Part shown: piece after piece, positions 47,587 through 57,953 of the stretch
Numbering within the stretch: position 1 is the first letter of the stretch
How the letters are laid out: each line of letters begins with the position of its first letter
Assembly: GCF_029889905.1 (NCBI RefSeq)
Contig: NZ_JARANZ010000009.1
Coordinates: forward strand, 96,732 to 160,731
Direction: 5' to 3'
DNA length: 64,000 nt
From: Chromohalobacter sp. 11-W
GTDB lineage: Bacteria > Pseudomonadota > Gammaproteobacteria > Pseudomonadales > Halomonadaceae
Notes under the pieces: model-generated
What the model was told of the DNA's origin: nothing
Seen by the model: the letters and a program-made list of their open reading frames with translations, nothing else
Databases searched by the model: none
Position numbers and translations under genes: made by a program

Positions 47587-49500
47587 ATGCCCTTTCAGCG
47601 CCGCTTTCCAATCCCGCTACGCCCGCGCACACTCTTGGTGCTGGGCGTCATCGCCGGTTTGATCCTCTGTATGTGGCAAACGTCGCGCCTGGCACGCGAG
47701 CAAGCGCTTCAGGCACTACGCCAAGATGCCGAGAACGAATTGCGCCTGTCGGCGGCGAGCCTCGTCGGCCATTTGTCGCGGCACGATTACTTACCGGAAC
47801 TGCTGGCGTCGCGCGAAATGGTCAAGCGCTTCCTGAGCGATCCCGACGCGCAGGACCCGATGCCGCTGAACCGTATGCTGGATCGTTTTCGGGCCACCGC
47901 CAATGTGTCGGATATCTATCTGCTCGACCACACCGGTGAAACCATCGCCGCCAGTAATTGGCATCGGCCCGATACGTTCATCGGCCAGAACTATCGTTTT
48001 CGCCCCTATTATCAACAAGCGATGAACGGCGAAAATGGCAGTTTCTATGGGCTGGGCACGCAATCCCAAGACCGCGGTTACTATTTCTCGGCACCGGTGT
48101 GGCTCGACGAGACCGCTGCCGAGGCTCGCCCCGATGGCGTCATGGTGCTCAAGGTTCTGCTCGACACGGTGGAAGCGGGGTGGGCCGAGCAGGATGCCGA
48201 ACTTCTGGTCACCGACCATGATGGGGTCATCTTCATGGCTAGCCATCCCGAGCTGCGCTTGACGACCATGGCACCGTTGACGACCGCTCAGCGCCAGGCC
48301 GTGACCGCTTCCCGACGCTACGGCGGCGCAGCACTACCGCCCTCGGGGCTGCGTGAACATCATCGCCGAGATACCCGTACGCGTCTCGTAGGTTTCGACT
48401 CGGGCCCGCTCGCCGGCCAACGCTATCTGAGTCTGGCCCGTCCCATGGCCGATTTCGACTGGCATATTCATATCCTCAAGCCGCTGACGCCCGTCCATCA
48501 GGCTCAGTGGTTGGCCGCCGTGTTGGCCGGTGGGCTTTACGGGCTCATCGCACTAGGCGTCGGCATCGGTTGGCAGCGCCTACGCTTACGTCGCGAGCGG
48601 GAACGCTTCGCCGAGCGCGAGCGACGCACCTTGGCCCAGGCACGGGACGAGCTCGAGCGCCACGTGGAAAGCAGAACCCGTGACCTGGTCGCCACCAACC
48701 GTCGGCTGTCGGCGGAGATCGAGGAGCGCCAACGTGCCGAGGATAGCCTACGTGCCACGCGGGATGAGTTGGTTCAAGCCGCCAAGCTCGCCGTCCTCGG
48801 GCAATTGGCCGCCGGCATCAATCATGAGCTCAACCAACCCCTGGCGGCCATTCGCGCCTATACCGAGAACGCGCGCGCCTTCATCGCTCGACAACGAGTC
48901 GAGAGCGCCGACGCCAATCTGGCCCAAGTCCTCGAGCTCACCGAGCGTATGGCGGATATCAGTGCCCAACTCCGCCAGTTCTCGCGCAAGAGCGGCGACA
49001 ACCTCACGGCAGTGGCCGTCACGCCCTGCTTTGCGTACGCGCTGCGCCTGTTTCAATCGCGCATTCAGGAAAGCCAGGTCACCATCGCGCAGCATTGGCC
49101 CACGCAGGAGGCATGGGTACGTGCCGACCCGGTACGCCTCGAACAGGTGCTGGTGAATCTCATCGGCAATGCCCTGCAGGCAATGAGCGAGATACCCGAG
49201 CCCCGCCTGACACTCGCTATCGTCGCCGAAGCTACATGCGTCCATCTGGATGTCATCGATAATGGTCCAGGCATTCCCGAAGCGCATTTGACACGCATTT
49301 TCGAGCCCTTCTATACCACGAAGACCATGGGCAGTGGGCTGGGGCTAGGGCTTTCGATCTCGCGACGCATCATCGAAGATCTCGGTGGCCAGCTCGACGC
49401 CAGCGGTCATAATGACGGCGGCGCCCATTTCCGTGTCACACTTCCCCGCATCGCGGATCCCGATGATCCCGCGCGCCCCGAGGAAAGCTCTCATGCATGA
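47587..49500 (+). CDS. dctB: Sensor histidine kinase, DctB type
   Basis: The 637-residue protein has a span near 15-32, a long periplasmic double-Cache-like sensor to about 310, a second span and a coiled region. The kinase core follows: GINHELNQPLAAIRAYTENARAFI with the phospho-His near 411, then LIGNALQAM, DNGPGIPE and GLGLGLSISRRI. Such kinases sense C4-dicarboxylates or other organic acids outside the cell. The stop overlaps the DctD start. Confidence 0.88.
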   Translation: MPFQRRFPIPLRPRTLLVLGVIAGLILCMWQTSRLAREQALQALRQDAENELRLSAASLVGHLSRHDYLPELLASREMVKRFLSDPDAQDPMPLNRMLDRFRATANVSDIYLLDHTGETIAASNWHRPDTFIGQNYRFRPYYQQAMNGENGSFYGLGTQSQDRGYYFSAPVWLDETAAEARPDGVMVLKVLLDTVEAGWAEQDAELLVTDHDGVIFMASHPELRLTTMAPLTTAQRQAVTASRRYGGAALPPSGLREHHRRDTRTRLVGFDSGPLAGQRYLSLARPMADFDWHIHILKPLTPVHQAQWLAAVLAGGLYGLIALGVGIGWQRLRLRRERERFAERERRTLAQARDELERHVESRTRDLVATNRRLSAEIEERQRAEDSLRATRDELVQAAKLAVLGQLAAGINHELNQPLAAIRAYTENARAFIARQRVESADANLAQVLELTERMADISAQLRQFSRKSGDNLTAVAVTPCFAYALRLFQSRIQESQVTIAQHWPTQEAWVRADPVRLEQVLVNLIGNALQAMSEIPEPRLTLAIVAEATCVHLDVIDNGPGIPEAHLTRIFEPFYTTKTMGSGLGLGLSISRRIIEDLGGQLDASGHNDGGAHFRVTLPRIADPDDPARPEESSHA

Positions 49501-50878
49501 AACGTCCGCCATTCCTGTCATGCTCGTCGACGACGAGGCCCATCTGCGTATCACCGCCAGCCAGACATTGGAGTTGGCGGGCTATGCGCCCGATGTGCAT
49601 GAAAGCGCGGAATCTGCGCTCGCGGCATTGAGTACGGACTTCCCAGGCGTGCTGGTTAGTGACATCCGCATGCCCGGCATGGATGGCATGGCCTTGCTGC
49701 GCGAAGTCCGCCATCGCGACCCCGACTTGCCGGTGGTATTGATCACCGGGCACGGCGATATTTCCACCGCCGTGGAAGCCATGCGCGATGGCGCCTGGGA
49801 CTTTTTGGAGAAGCCTTTCGCGGGAGAACGCCTGGTGGAGGTCGTTCGGCGTGGCATCGAGAAGCGTCGCCTGAGCCTGGAAAATCGTCACCTGAAGGCT
49901 GAGCTCGAGGCGCAGCAATCGACTCCGGGACCCCGCCTGGTGGGGCGCGCGCCCGCCATTCAGCAACTCGCCTCGATGGTACAGCGCATCAGCCAAGTCG
50001 AAACCGATGCGTTGCTCTTCGGTGAGACGGGAACGGGCAAGGATCTGGTCGCACGTGCCATTCACGAGCGCAGTTCGCGCAGCGGCAAACCCTTTGTCGC
50101 CATCAATTGCGGGGCCGTGCCGGAAAGCACCATCGAATCCGAGTTATTCGGGCATGAAAAAGGCGCCTTTACCGGCGCCGTGGAACGTCGCGTGGGCAAA
50201 TTCGAACATGCCAACGGCGGCACCGTGTTTCTCGACGAAATCGAGTCGATGCCGCTGTCGCTGCAGGTCAAGCTGCTGCGCGTGCTTCAAGAGCGTGCCG
50301 TGGAACGGCTCGGCTCGAATGACCTGGTCGCGCTCGATATCCGTGTGATCGCCGCGACCAAGACGGATCTCAAGCTCGCCGCCGAGGCGGGACAATTTCG
50401 TGAAGATCTATATTATCGCCTCAACGTGGTGACTTTGCCGATTCCCTCGCTACGCGAGCGCCGCGAGGATATTCCCTTGCTCTTTCAGCACTTCGTTGCC
50501 GTCTCCGCCAGCCGCAGCGGGCTGGAAGCGCCGCCGCTCGACAGTCAGGGGGTTTCTGCCTTGCTGGCCCACGATTGGCCGGGCAATGTCCGCGAGCTAC
50601 GCAATGTCGCCGAGCGCTACGTGTTGCTAGGGGCGACCTGTGACTATAGCCTCGAGACGCTACTTCAAGGCGCGCATAAAGATAATGGCGATTTACCGCT
50701 TGCCCAACAGGTCGAAGTGTTCGAAAAGAGCGTGATCAATCAAGCACTGGTTCGCTACCAGGGATGCGTCACCGATATATGCGATCGACTGGGCGTGCCT
50801 CGCAAGACGCTTTACGACAAGCTGAAAAAACACGGCTTGAAGGCTGAGGATTACCGCCACATCGTCGAGACGGAGTAA
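49493..50878 (+). CDS. dctD: Sigma-54-dependent response regulator, DctD type
   Basis: The 461-residue protein has a receiver domain with Asp57 in VSDIRMPG, then a AAA+ domain with GETGTGKD near 178, the sigma-54-contacting GAFTGA near 228 and [11 protein letters not shown]-terminal Fis-type helix-turn-helix ([24 protein letters not shown]) follows. It starts at ATG 49493, overlapping the dctB stop. It should activate the TRAP transporter promoter just downstream. Confidence 0.92.
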   Translation: MHETSAIPVMLVDDEAHLRITASQTLELAGYAPDVHESAESALAALSTDFPGVLVSDIRMPGMDGMALLREVRHRDPDLPVVLITGHGDISTAVEAMRDGAWDFLEKPFAGERLVEVVRRGIEKRRLSLENRHLKAELEAQQSTPGPRLVGRAPAIQQLASMVQRISQVETDALLFGETGTGKDLVARAIHERSSRSGKPFVAINCGAVPESTIESELFGHEKGAFTGAVERRVGKFEHANGGTVFLDEIESMPLSLQVKLLRVLQERAVERLGSNDLVALDIRVIAATKTDLKLAAEAGQFREDLYYRLNVVTLPIPSLRERREDIPLLFQHFVAVSASRSGLEAPPLDSQGVSALLAHDWPGNVRELRNVAERYVLLGATCDYSLETLLQGAHKDNGDLPLAQQVEVFEKSVINQALVRYQGCVTDICDRLGVPRKTLYDKLKKHGLKAEDYRHIVETE

Positions 50879-50958
50879 CCTCGCTTACTTGAGGCGGCGC
50901 TATTCTCGGCGCTTGAATAAGCCCCATCGCCCTCCTTCCCTCTATGCATCAGTCTCTC

Positions 50959-50976
50959 TGTGCGGAAATCCGCACA
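50959..50976. promoter_or_regulatory. Perfect 18-bp palindrome, probable DctD enhancer site
   Basis: TGTGCGGAAATCCGCACA has exact 8-base arms around AA. It lies about 125 bases upstream of the -24/-12 promoter. Fis-type activators such as DctD bind dyads of this length. Confidence 0.75.
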
Positions 50977-50991
50977 AGGTGTAGGCCACTT

Positions 50992-51009
50992 TGTGCGGAC
51001 TTCCAGCCA
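50992..51009. promoter_or_regulatory. Second, partial DctD-type site
   Basis: TGTGCGGACTTCCAGCCA repeats the left arm exactly and keeps TCC of the right arm. Its centre is 33 bases from the first site, about three helical turns, which would allow side-by-side cooperative binding. Confidence 0.55.
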
Positions 51010-51086
51010 TGAAAGGTCGACACCTCTTCCACCTTCGTCGAATAGATGTGGCGTAACTTAATGAAAAATAAAGATTAATCAAAACA

Positions 51087-51102
51087 TGGAATGGCGGTTG
51101 CC
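51087..51102 (+). promoter_or_regulatory. Sigma-54 (-24/-12) promoter
   Basis: TGGAATGGCGGTTGCC keeps GG and GC with 10 bases between them, as in TGGCACG-N4-TTGC. It lies 88 bases upstream of the TAXI binding-protein start and downstream of the palindromic sites. Confidence 0.75.
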
Positions 51103-51189
51103 TTGATAGTACGTATTTAACGAGTTTGATGCCCAGCATCGCTCGGCAATGGATACGCATAACCACAATCGATATCGGGAGAATTCGCC

Positions 51190-52167
51190 ATGTCTATCAA
51201 GACACACGCCTTGACCGCCACTATCGCGGGGGCCATGTGCCTCGCCACCGTGGCACAAGCCGACCGCGAGGATTGGCCGGAAAACTTTACCGTGGGCACC
51301 GCCAGCCAGGGCGGTACTTACTTCGTGTATGGCTCCGGCTGGGCCAACATGATCGCCGACGAACTAGGGCTTTCAGGGGGCGGCGAAGTCACCGGTGGCC
51401 CCAACCAGAACCTGGCCTTGGTACACACGGGTGAGGTAGCGCTCGGCCTGACGACTATGGGCCCAGCGGCCGATGCCGTGGCCGGCAAGAGCTCACTGGC
51501 GCCGGGTGTGAAAATGGACAACGTCTGCGCGCTGTTCCCGATGTACGAGACGCCGTTCTCCATCACCACGCTCGCCGACAGCGGTATCGAGTCGATCTCC
51601 GATATTCCCGACGGCGCCAGCATCGGTTTCGGCCCAGCGGCTTCCACCTCGGATACCTACTTCCCGGCCATGCTTGAAACGCTGGGCGTCGAGTTCGACC
51701 GTCGTAACGGCGGCTGGAATGATCTGGGCGGCCAATTGCAGGACGGTCTGATCGACGTCATCGCCTTCGCCGCCGGTATTCCGATTCCCGCCGTCAGCCA
51801 ACTCGAGGTGCAAACCGACGTCAATATCGTCGAGTTCACCGAGGAGGAACAGGCCAAGGTGATGGAAGAATTCCCGGTCTCGGCATTCTCGATTCCCGCC
51901 GATACCTACCAGACTCTCGAAGACGATGCGCGCGCGGTCTCCATGTGGAACTTCACCATCGCCGGCTGCGATCTCCCCGAGGACTTCGTCTACGAGATCA
52001 CCAAGCTGAGCATGGAAAACAACGACAAGATGCGCGATATCCACCGTAGTGCCGAATTCAGCGTTCCGGAGAACCTCAAGTACAACACCGTACTGCCCTT
52101 CCATCCGGGTGCGGTGCGCTGGTACGAGGAAAACGGCTACGAGATCCCCGAAGAACTGAAGCGCTAA
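51190..52167 (+). CDS. TRAP transporter solute receptor, TAXI family
   Basis: The 325-residue protein has a signal peptide ending near VAQA (residue 22). The mature chain begins with FTVGTASQGGTYFVYGSGWANMI, the TAXI family hallmark, followed by GPNQNLALVHTGEVALGL. It captures an organic acid in the periplasm for the fused permease encoded next. Confidence 0.92.
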   Translation: MSIKTHALTATIAGAMCLATVAQADREDWPENFTVGTASQGGTYFVYGSGWANMIADELGLSGGGEVTGGPNQNLALVHTGEVALGLTTMGPAADAVAGKSSLAPGVKMDNVCALFPMYETPFSITTLADSGIESISDIPDGASIGFGPAASTSDTYFPAMLETLGVEFDRRNGGWNDLGGQLQDGLIDVIAFAAGIPIPAVSQLEVQTDVNIVEFTEEEQAKVMEEFPVSAFSIPADTYQTLEDDARAVSMWNFTIAGCDLPEDFVYEITKLSMENNDKMRDIHRSAEFSVPENLKYNTVLPFHPGAVRWYEENGYEIPEELKR

Positions 52168-52253
52168 GTCGGTCGTCTAGCTAAACGCCGCCCCGCGTCG
52201 CCACGATGCGGGGCGGCATGCATGCCATCCTATTCACACCTAAGGGTGTTTTC

Positions 52254-54431
52254 ATGTCTCAACATTCTCAATCCCGTGACGAGGGAGCCGACGACGTCGT
52301 CCAATCCGTCAATGCCGACGGTGTCGACGAGGTCGCCGTCGAATCCAACCGACGTCTCTACGACGGATGGCAATGGTGGCTGTTCGGCGCCCTGGCCATC
52401 GTCTATTCACTGTTTCATCTGGTCTCGCTCAACATCTACCCTCTCGAGACTTGGTCGTTTCGTATTCTGCACATCGCCGGCGCCCTGATATTGGGCTATG
52501 GCTTCTACGCTGGTACCCAATTCGCCGAGACCCCGCAAGCGCGCTCGAGTGCCTGGCTGCGTTGGTTGAGCTATGCCATGTTGATCCCTGCGTTCTACGC
52601 CTTGGTCCGGGTGGCGATGATGTATCAAACGATGAACGACGGCGCCATGCGCATCGCCCCCGAGATCGAGGCCTGGCACTTCGGCTATCCGTTGCTGCTG
52701 GCGACCGTCGCGGGCATCGTACTGTCATGGAGCTATCGTCAGGTTCGCGATGGGCTGTCGCCGGCGGATGCGGTGTTGATGGTCTGCTCGCTGGCCGTGG
52801 CCGGCTATCTGCTGGTGATGTTCAACAGCCAACTACGCGCCTCCACCGGCACGCCCTTCGCTCCCATGGGAATTTCCTACGCGGCCATTGCCGGTTCGCT
52901 GCTGATTCTCGAACTGACGCGCCGCGTCGCCGGTCTCGCGTTGGTGGTCATCTCCACGATCTTTCTGGTCTATGTCTTTGTCGGGCCTCATCTACCAGGA
53001 TTCCTCGGCTACCCGGGCCTCTCGGTGGGTCGCTTCTTCAGTCAGGTCTACACCGATGCCGGTATTCTCGGGCCGACTACCGCCGTTTCCTCGACCTACA
53101 TCATCTTGTTCATCATCTTCGCGGCGTTTCTGCAGGCTTCCAAGGTCGGTGACTATTTCGTCAACTTCGCCTTCGCCGCCGCCGGGCGGGCGCGTGGCGG
53201 ACCCGCCAAGGTCTCTATTTTCGCCTCTGGCTTGATGGGCATGATCAATGGCACCTCCGCCGGCAACGTGGTTTCCACCGGTTCGCTGACCATCCCATTG
53301 ATGAAGAAGGTCGGCTATCCGCCACGCAGCGCCGGCGCCATCGAGGCGGCCGCTTCCACCGGCGGACAGATCATGCCCCCGATCATGGGCGCCGGGGCCT
53401 TCATCATGGCCGAGATCACCGGCATTCCTTACACCGAGATCGCTATCGCGGCGCTGATTCCGGCTATCCTGTACTTCGCCTCGGTCTATTTCATGGTCGA
53501 TTTCGAGGCCGCTCGCAAAGGCATGCGTGGCATGCGCAAGGACGAGATCCCGCGTTTCTCGAAGCTCGTCAAGCAAGTCTACCTGTTCGCGCCGATCATC
53601 ATTCTGATCGCCGCGCTGTTCATGGGTTACTCGGTAATTCGCGCGGGGACGCTGGCGACGGCATCCGCCGCCGTGGTGAGCTGGGTCTCGCCGAACAAGA
53701 TGGGAATACGCGCCATCCTCCGGGCACTGCAACTGGCCGGGACGATGTCGATTCAGATCATCGCCGTGTGCGCCTGTGCCGGGTTGATCGTCGGCGTGAT
53801 CGCGCTGACCGGCGTCGGGGCACGCTTCTCGTCGTTGCTGCTCGGTCTGGCCGGGGTCAGCCAATTGCTGGCGCTGGTCTTCGCCATGTGCATCAGCATT
53901 CTGCTGGGCATGGGTATGCCGACCACCGCCGCTTACGCCGTCGCGGCCTCCGTGGTGGCGCCCGGCTTGATCGACATCGGTATTCAGCCGCTGGTGGCGC
54001 ACTTCTTCGTGTTCTATTTCGCGGTCGTTTCGGCCATCACGCCGCCAGTGGCGCTGGCATCCTACGCGGCAGCGGGGATCTCGGGCGACAATGCCATGGG
54101 GACCTCCATGGCCTCGTTCAAGATCGGCCTGGCGGCCTTCATCGTGCCGTTCATGTTCTTCTACAGCCCGGCCATGCTGATGGAGGGCTCGTGGCTGCAG
54201 ATCCTGCGGGTCGGCGTCACCGCCACGCTCGGCATAGTGCTGCTGTCGGCCACCGTGCAGGCGTGGTTCTTCGGGCCGGTCAAGGCCTGGCAGCGCCTCG
54301 TGATGCTGATAGGCGCGCTGTGCATGATTTATGGCGGTATCTACACCGATATCATCGGCCTGATGATTGGCGTGGGGCTTTATGCCATGCAACGCACTCG
54401 TAATGGCACGTCTACCGCCACACCGAGCTGA
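52254..54431 (+). CDS. TRAP transporter fused 4TM/12TM permease
   Basis: This 725-residue membrane protein joins a small DctQ-like N-terminal part (spans to about 230) and a large DctM-like part. Landmarks include FASGLMGMINGTSAGNVVSTGSLTIPLMKK near 325, AAASTGGQIMPPIMGAGAFIMAEITG near 368 and ILLGMGMPTTAAYAV near 545. Fused permeases are the usual partners of TAXI receptors. Transport is sodium-coupled. The ATG at 52254 is chosen over an upstream frame. Confidence 0.92.
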   Translation: MSQHSQSRDEGADDVVQSVNADGVDEVAVESNRRLYDGWQWWLFGALAIVYSLFHLVSLNIYPLETWSFRILHIAGALILGYGFYAGTQFAETPQARSSAWLRWLSYAMLIPAFYALVRVAMMYQTMNDGAMRIAPEIEAWHFGYPLLLATVAGIVLSWSYRQVRDGLSPADAVLMVCSLAVAGYLLVMFNSQLRASTGTPFAPMGISYAAIAGSLLILELTRRVAGLALVVISTIFLVYVFVGPHLPGFLGYPGLSVGRFFSQVYTDAGILGPTTAVSSTYIILFIIFAAFLQASKVGDYFVNFAFAAAGRARGGPAKVSIFASGLMGMINGTSAGNVVSTGSLTIPLMKKVGYPPRSAGAIEAAASTGGQIMPPIMGAGAFIMAEITGIPYTEIAIAALIPAILYFASVYFMVDFEAARKGMRGMRKDEIPRFSKLVKQVYLFAPIIILIAALFMGYSVIRAGTLATASAAVVSWVSPNKMGIRAILRALQLAGTMSIQIIAVCACAGLIVGVIALTGVGARFSSLLLGLAGVSQLLALVFAMCISILLGMGMPTTAAYAVAASVVAPGLIDIGIQPLVAHFFVFYFAVVSAITPPVALASYAAAGISGDNAMGTSMASFKIGLAAFIVPFMFFYSPAMLMEGSWLQILRVGVTATLGIVLLSATVQAWFFGPVKAWQRLVMLIGALCMIYGGIYTDIIGLMIGVGLYAMQRTRNGTSTATPS

Positions 54432-54598
54432 CCACCTGGAAACGCCTCACCTCAAAACGCCCTCGTTCGGCCTGACCGTTCGGGGGCGTAACGCGTGGTA
54501 CTCAAAAAAACACTGCATCAGCGCTTAACTTTCCACGTTGGCCTGTGCTAATAGTGAAGCGAGGTCTTGGCCTATTACTGCTGCGCAAGGAGGTTGCC

Positions 54599-55300
54599 AT
54601 GGGTATCGTTTCGTCCCCACGCACCGCCCGGGTCATTGACCTGGACACCATGAGGCAGCGACGTCAGGCGCAGCGCCGCATTCTACGCTTGGCGCCTGAA
54701 CTGGATGGCCTCGAGATGCTGTATCACCTGGCTTCGGACCCAGACACGCTGTATGGCATGCCGCTGTTGGCCTGGGGGCTCCGCGAAAGCGGCGAGGTGG
54801 TTGGCCTGGTACCTTGGATGGAAGCCCTGACCGCCTGTCATGAAATGGACAGTCCCGACCATGGGCGCTTTTTCGGCTATCGCGACCCCGAGACGGAAGA
54901 GATCTTCCACGCGCCGCCCGAACATAAAGTCTATGAACTGGAACATGCCGCCGCGTATTTCGAGTATGAAGAAACGTCGGCCCCGACCTTGATACAGCAG
55001 TTGCCCGATACTCAGGGTACGCATGCGCTGTGCCTCGCCAGCGACGGGGAGAGCTGGCAACTCAAGCAGGTATTTGGCTGGCGCTTGTACAACGACGGCA
55101 AAGTGGAATCGCTACTCGTCGACGAGAAACGTGTCGAGCAGACGCCGATCGTGGCGGGCGATGCCTGCCTCTACACCGGCCACAGCCGCCATGCGACGGT
55201 GTATTACTTCCAGCGTCATATCGCCAATCAGATCAAGCAGCAAGACCCCACCACGATGGAGGCCCTCGCCGTGATGACGACCCCCTCATCATCGCCTTGA
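54599..55300 (+). CDS. Hypothetical protein, soluble
   Basis: This 233-residue protein has AAGGAGG seven bases before ATG at 54599. It is soluble and acidic, with stretches such as LEMLYHLASDPDTLYGMPLLAWGL and CLASDGESWQLKQVFGWRLYNDGK. I do not recognise its family. It lies between the TRAP operon and a convergent tusA gene and has its own promoter region. Confidence 0.65.
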   Translation: MGIVSSPRTARVIDLDTMRQRRQAQRRILRLAPELDGLEMLYHLASDPDTLYGMPLLAWGLRESGEVVGLVPWMEALTACHEMDSPDHGRFFGYRDPETEEIFHAPPEHKVYELEHAAAYFEYEETSAPTLIQQLPDTQGTHALCLASDGESWQLKQVFGWRLYNDGKVESLLVDEKRVEQTPIVAGDACLYTGHSRHATVYYFQRHIANQIKQQDPTTMEALAVMTTPSSSP

Positions 55301-55312
55301 TGGAGAGAGGCG

Positions 55313-55564
55313 TCAGGCTAGACGAATGACATAGCGGTAGCGTTCCTCTTCCTGCGACTGCGCGACGAGTTCATGGCCCAGGAAGGTGCAGAATTTAGGC
55401 ACGTCGCGTGTCGTGGCGGGGTCCGTGGCGATGACCTCTAGAAGTTGGCCAACGTTCATGTCCCGCACCTGGTTGTGCATCATCATGATCGGTTCAGGAC
55501 AATACAGGCCGGTGGTATCGAGCACGGCATCCGGTGTGGGCAGGGACGTATCGGGATCGGACAT
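55313..55564 (-). CDS. tusA: TusA-family sulfur carrier protein
   Basis: The 83-residue protein has [22 protein letters not shown], with the reactive Cys in the CPxP motif. TusA carries sulfur as a persulfide for tRNA 2-thiouridine and molybdenum cofactor synthesis. The start at ATG 55564 is preferred to a TTG at 55591. Confidence 0.9.
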   Translation of the reverse strand: MSDPDTSLPTPDAVLDTTGLYCPEPIMMMHNQVRDMNVGQLLEVIATDPATTRDVPKFCTFLGHELVAQSQEEERYRYVIRLA

Positions 55565-55621
55565 AAATGACGTAACCTCGTGTTCGCTCAAACTCGATGA
55601 TGCGCTATCGCCGTGGTGACC

Positions 55622-56695
55622 TCAATCCTGCAGGTACACATGCACGGTCACTTCCTCGCGATCGTGATAAAGATGTCGAGCGCGTATCCGTGCCCGCACG
55701 CCGGCTCGCTGCAGACTATCATCAAGACGTGTCAGGCAACGTGCCACTTCTTCCCAGCGCTTCTTCATGGGCAGTTTCAGGTTGAAGATCGCTTCACGGC
55801 ACCACTTCTGGATCAACCAGCGCTCCACCATGTCGATGACGCGCATGGGTTTATCAACGATGTCGCACACTAACCAGTCGAGGCGCATCGGGGGCTCCCA
55901 GACAAAAGCATCCTCGCGTAAGTGCTCGACTTGCCCCGTGGCCATCAGCGTTGCGTCCATGGGGCCGTTGTCGATGGCGTAGACATACATGCCTTGGCGC
56001 ACGAGCTGATAGGTCCAGCCCCCAGGGGCGGCGCCGAGATCGGCCGCCTGCATGGCATCGTTGAGGCGCGCCGGCCAGGCGTCACGTGGCACGAAGACAT
56101 GCCAGGCTTCTTCGAGCTTGAGGGTCGAGCGACTCGGCGCTTCACGCGGGAACTTCAGGCGCCATATGCCGCCGAGATGCTCGGCACGGTTACCGGGGAA
56201 GCTTATCGCCAGTTGGACACGATCCCCTGCCGTCCAGAATAGATGCAAGCGCCGGCCACCGGCCTTGCGACGCAGCGCGCCGCGCTTTTTGAGCGTACTT
56301 TCCAACGGCTTGCGCAAGGCCTTCATCAAACCGGCTAGCGCCTTCTCTTCGTTGGTATCCGGCGTTTCCTGCCAGACCGATTCGAACGACCAGCCACTGG
56401 CGACGACGAGCTCGACGATCGCCGTCAGCCGGTCGTCGCGCGGCAAGTCTTCCAGGGGCGGAAACGCCACCAGCGATTGCCGCGCGAACACCAGCGCCTC
56501 GAGCGGTAGGCCTCGATGCACGTCATTGGCAGGCGTGGCGGGGTCGAGCACGAAACGCACATGGCCGCTTCCCGGCGCTGCAATGGAGTATCCCACTTGC
56601 CCTATGTGGGCGGCCTTGTCCGAGAGTTCGGCGCTCAGGTCCTTCTCGAAACCGGGACGGCAATAGAGTAGCCACTCGTGCGGACAGACGGCCAT
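55622..56695 (-). CDS. rlmM: 23S rRNA 2'-O-ribose methyltransferase RlmM
   Basis: The 357-residue protein has an N-terminal THUMP-like part and a C-terminal Rossmann methyltransferase. Visible segments include AADLGAAPGGWTYQLVRQGMYVYAIDNG near 220 and LDWLVCDIVDKP near 275. It methylates C2498 of 23S rRNA in gammaproteobacteria. Confidence 0.93.
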   Translation of the reverse strand: MAVCPHEWLLYCRPGFEKDLSAELSDKAAHIGQVGYSIAAPGSGHVRFVLDPATPANDVHRGLPLEALVFARQSLVAFPPLEDLPRDDRLTAIVELVVASGWSFESVWQETPDTNEEKALAGLMKALRKPLESTLKKRGALRRKAGGRRLHLFWTAGDRVQLAISFPGNRAEHLGGIWRLKFPREAPSRSTLKLEEAWHVFVPRDAWPARLNDAMQAADLGAAPGGWTYQLVRQGMYVYAIDNGPMDATLMATGQVEHLREDAFVWEPPMRLDWLVCDIVDKPMRVIDMVERWLIQKWCREAIFNLKLPMKKRWEEVARCLTRLDDSLQRAGVRARIRARHLYHDREEVTVHVYLQD

Positions 56696-56811
56696 GTTGG
56701 ACTCCAGAATCGGCGGGCCGGCAGTCTAACGAGCGGACAGTACGCGAGGCAAGCCATCATGCCCCGCGCCTTATTCCAGTACCGGCCGTGCCACACGCGT
56801 CTGACGCCTTG

Positions 56812-57939
56812 CTACGCCAGACGCCGCTGGGTCTTTTCATCGAACAAGACGGCGCGACTCAAGTCGGTGCGCAATGCCACTCGATCTCCCGCCACTACGC
56901 GACTCTTCGGACCCAGGCGAGCCGTCACCTCGTTGCCACCCAGCCACGCCTGCAGCAGGGTATCCGCACCGGTCGGCTCGACCACCGTTGCCGTTACCTC
57001 GAGCCGCGTCCCCTCGCCTGACGTTTCTTGTATGGCGTCATCTTCGAGGAAATGCTCGGGCCGCAATCCCAGGACCAGACGATCGCCGACGCGGGCCGAT
57101 AGTTCCTGAGTGTCACGCTCCGCCGGCCATGGCAACGTCAACGCCGTCCCGCCTTGTTCCTCATCGTGGACTTGCAAGGCATAACCGCTTGCCTGACTCA
57201 CGAGCGTAACGGGCAGGAAGTTCATCGATGGCGATCCCATGAAGCCTGCCACGAACATGTCCACGGGGTCGTTATACACTTCGTGGGGCGTACCTAGTTG
57301 CAGGATTTCTCCATCGCGCATCACCGCGATTCGATCGGCCAGCGTCATGGCCTCGATCTGATCGTGCGTGACATAGACGATGGTGGTCCCAAGACGCTGA
57401 TGCAATTTCTTGATCTCGGTGCGCATTTCCACGCGCAACTTGGCATCCAGGTTCGAGAGCGGTTCGTCGAACAGATAGATCTGCGGCTCACGCGCCAAGG
57501 CGCGGCCCATGGCCACGCGCTGGCGCTGCCCACCCGATAGTTGCGAAGGCTTGCGATCAAGCAGCGGTGTGATTTGCAACAGCTCAGCCACGCGCGAGAC
57601 CGCCTCTTCGCGCTGGGCCTTGGGCATCTTGCGCATCTCCAGCCCAAAGGAAATGTTTTGCCGCACGTTCATGCTCGGATAAAGCGCATAGGACTGAAAC
57701 ACCATGGCGATATCGCGCTCGGACGGGGTATGCCAGGTCACATCTTCATCACCGATGCGTATTTCACCGCTGGTAACGGGCTCGAGCCCTGCGATGGTAT
57801 TCATCAAGGTCGACTTCCCGCAGCCCGAGGGGCCGACCAGGATCAGGAACTCCCCGGAGTCAATCGCCAGTGAGATATCCTTGAGTACCTGCGTGCTACC
57901 GAATGTCTTGTTGACGTGACGGACGTTCAAAGCGGACAT
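56812..57939 (-). CDS. gtsD: Sugar ABC transporter ATPase, GtsD/UgpC/MalK type
   Basis: The 375-residue protein has LVGPSGCGKSTLMN near residue 33, QLSGGQRQRVAMGRALA near 134, YLFDEPLSNLDAKLR near 155 and YVTHDQ near 188. The C-terminal TOBE-like regulatory domain is typical of MalK/UgpC-type ATPases. It is the last gene of the gts-type operon, 14 bases after the second permease. Confidence 0.9.
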   Translation of the reverse strand: MSALNVRHVNKTFGSTQVLKDISLAIDSGEFLILVGPSGCGKSTLMNTIAGLEPVTSGEIRIGDEDVTWHTPSERDIAMVFQSYALYPSMNVRQNISFGLEMRKMPKAQREEAVSRVAELLQITPLLDRKPSQLSGGQRQRVAMGRALAREPQIYLFDEPLSNLDAKLRVEMRTEIKKLHQRLGTTIVYVTHDQIEAMTLADRIAVMRDGEILQLGTPHEVYNDPVDMFVAGFMGSPSMNFLPVTLVSQASGYALQVHDEEQGGTALTLPWPAERDTQELSARVGDRLVLGLRPEHFLEDDAIQETSGEGTRLEVTATVVEPTGADTLLQAWLGGNEVTARLGPKSRVVAGDRVALRTDLSRAVLFDEKTQRRLA

Positions 57940-57953
57940 AATGACCTCTGTAA

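Larger units (their letters stand above)
50879..51189. other. Regulatory leader upstream of the TAXI TRAP operon
   Basis: These 311 bases contain the palindrome at 50959, a related half site at 50992 and the sigma-54-type promoter at 51087. No gene is seen. The arrangement is what an enhancer-dependent DctD target needs. Confidence 0.7.
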
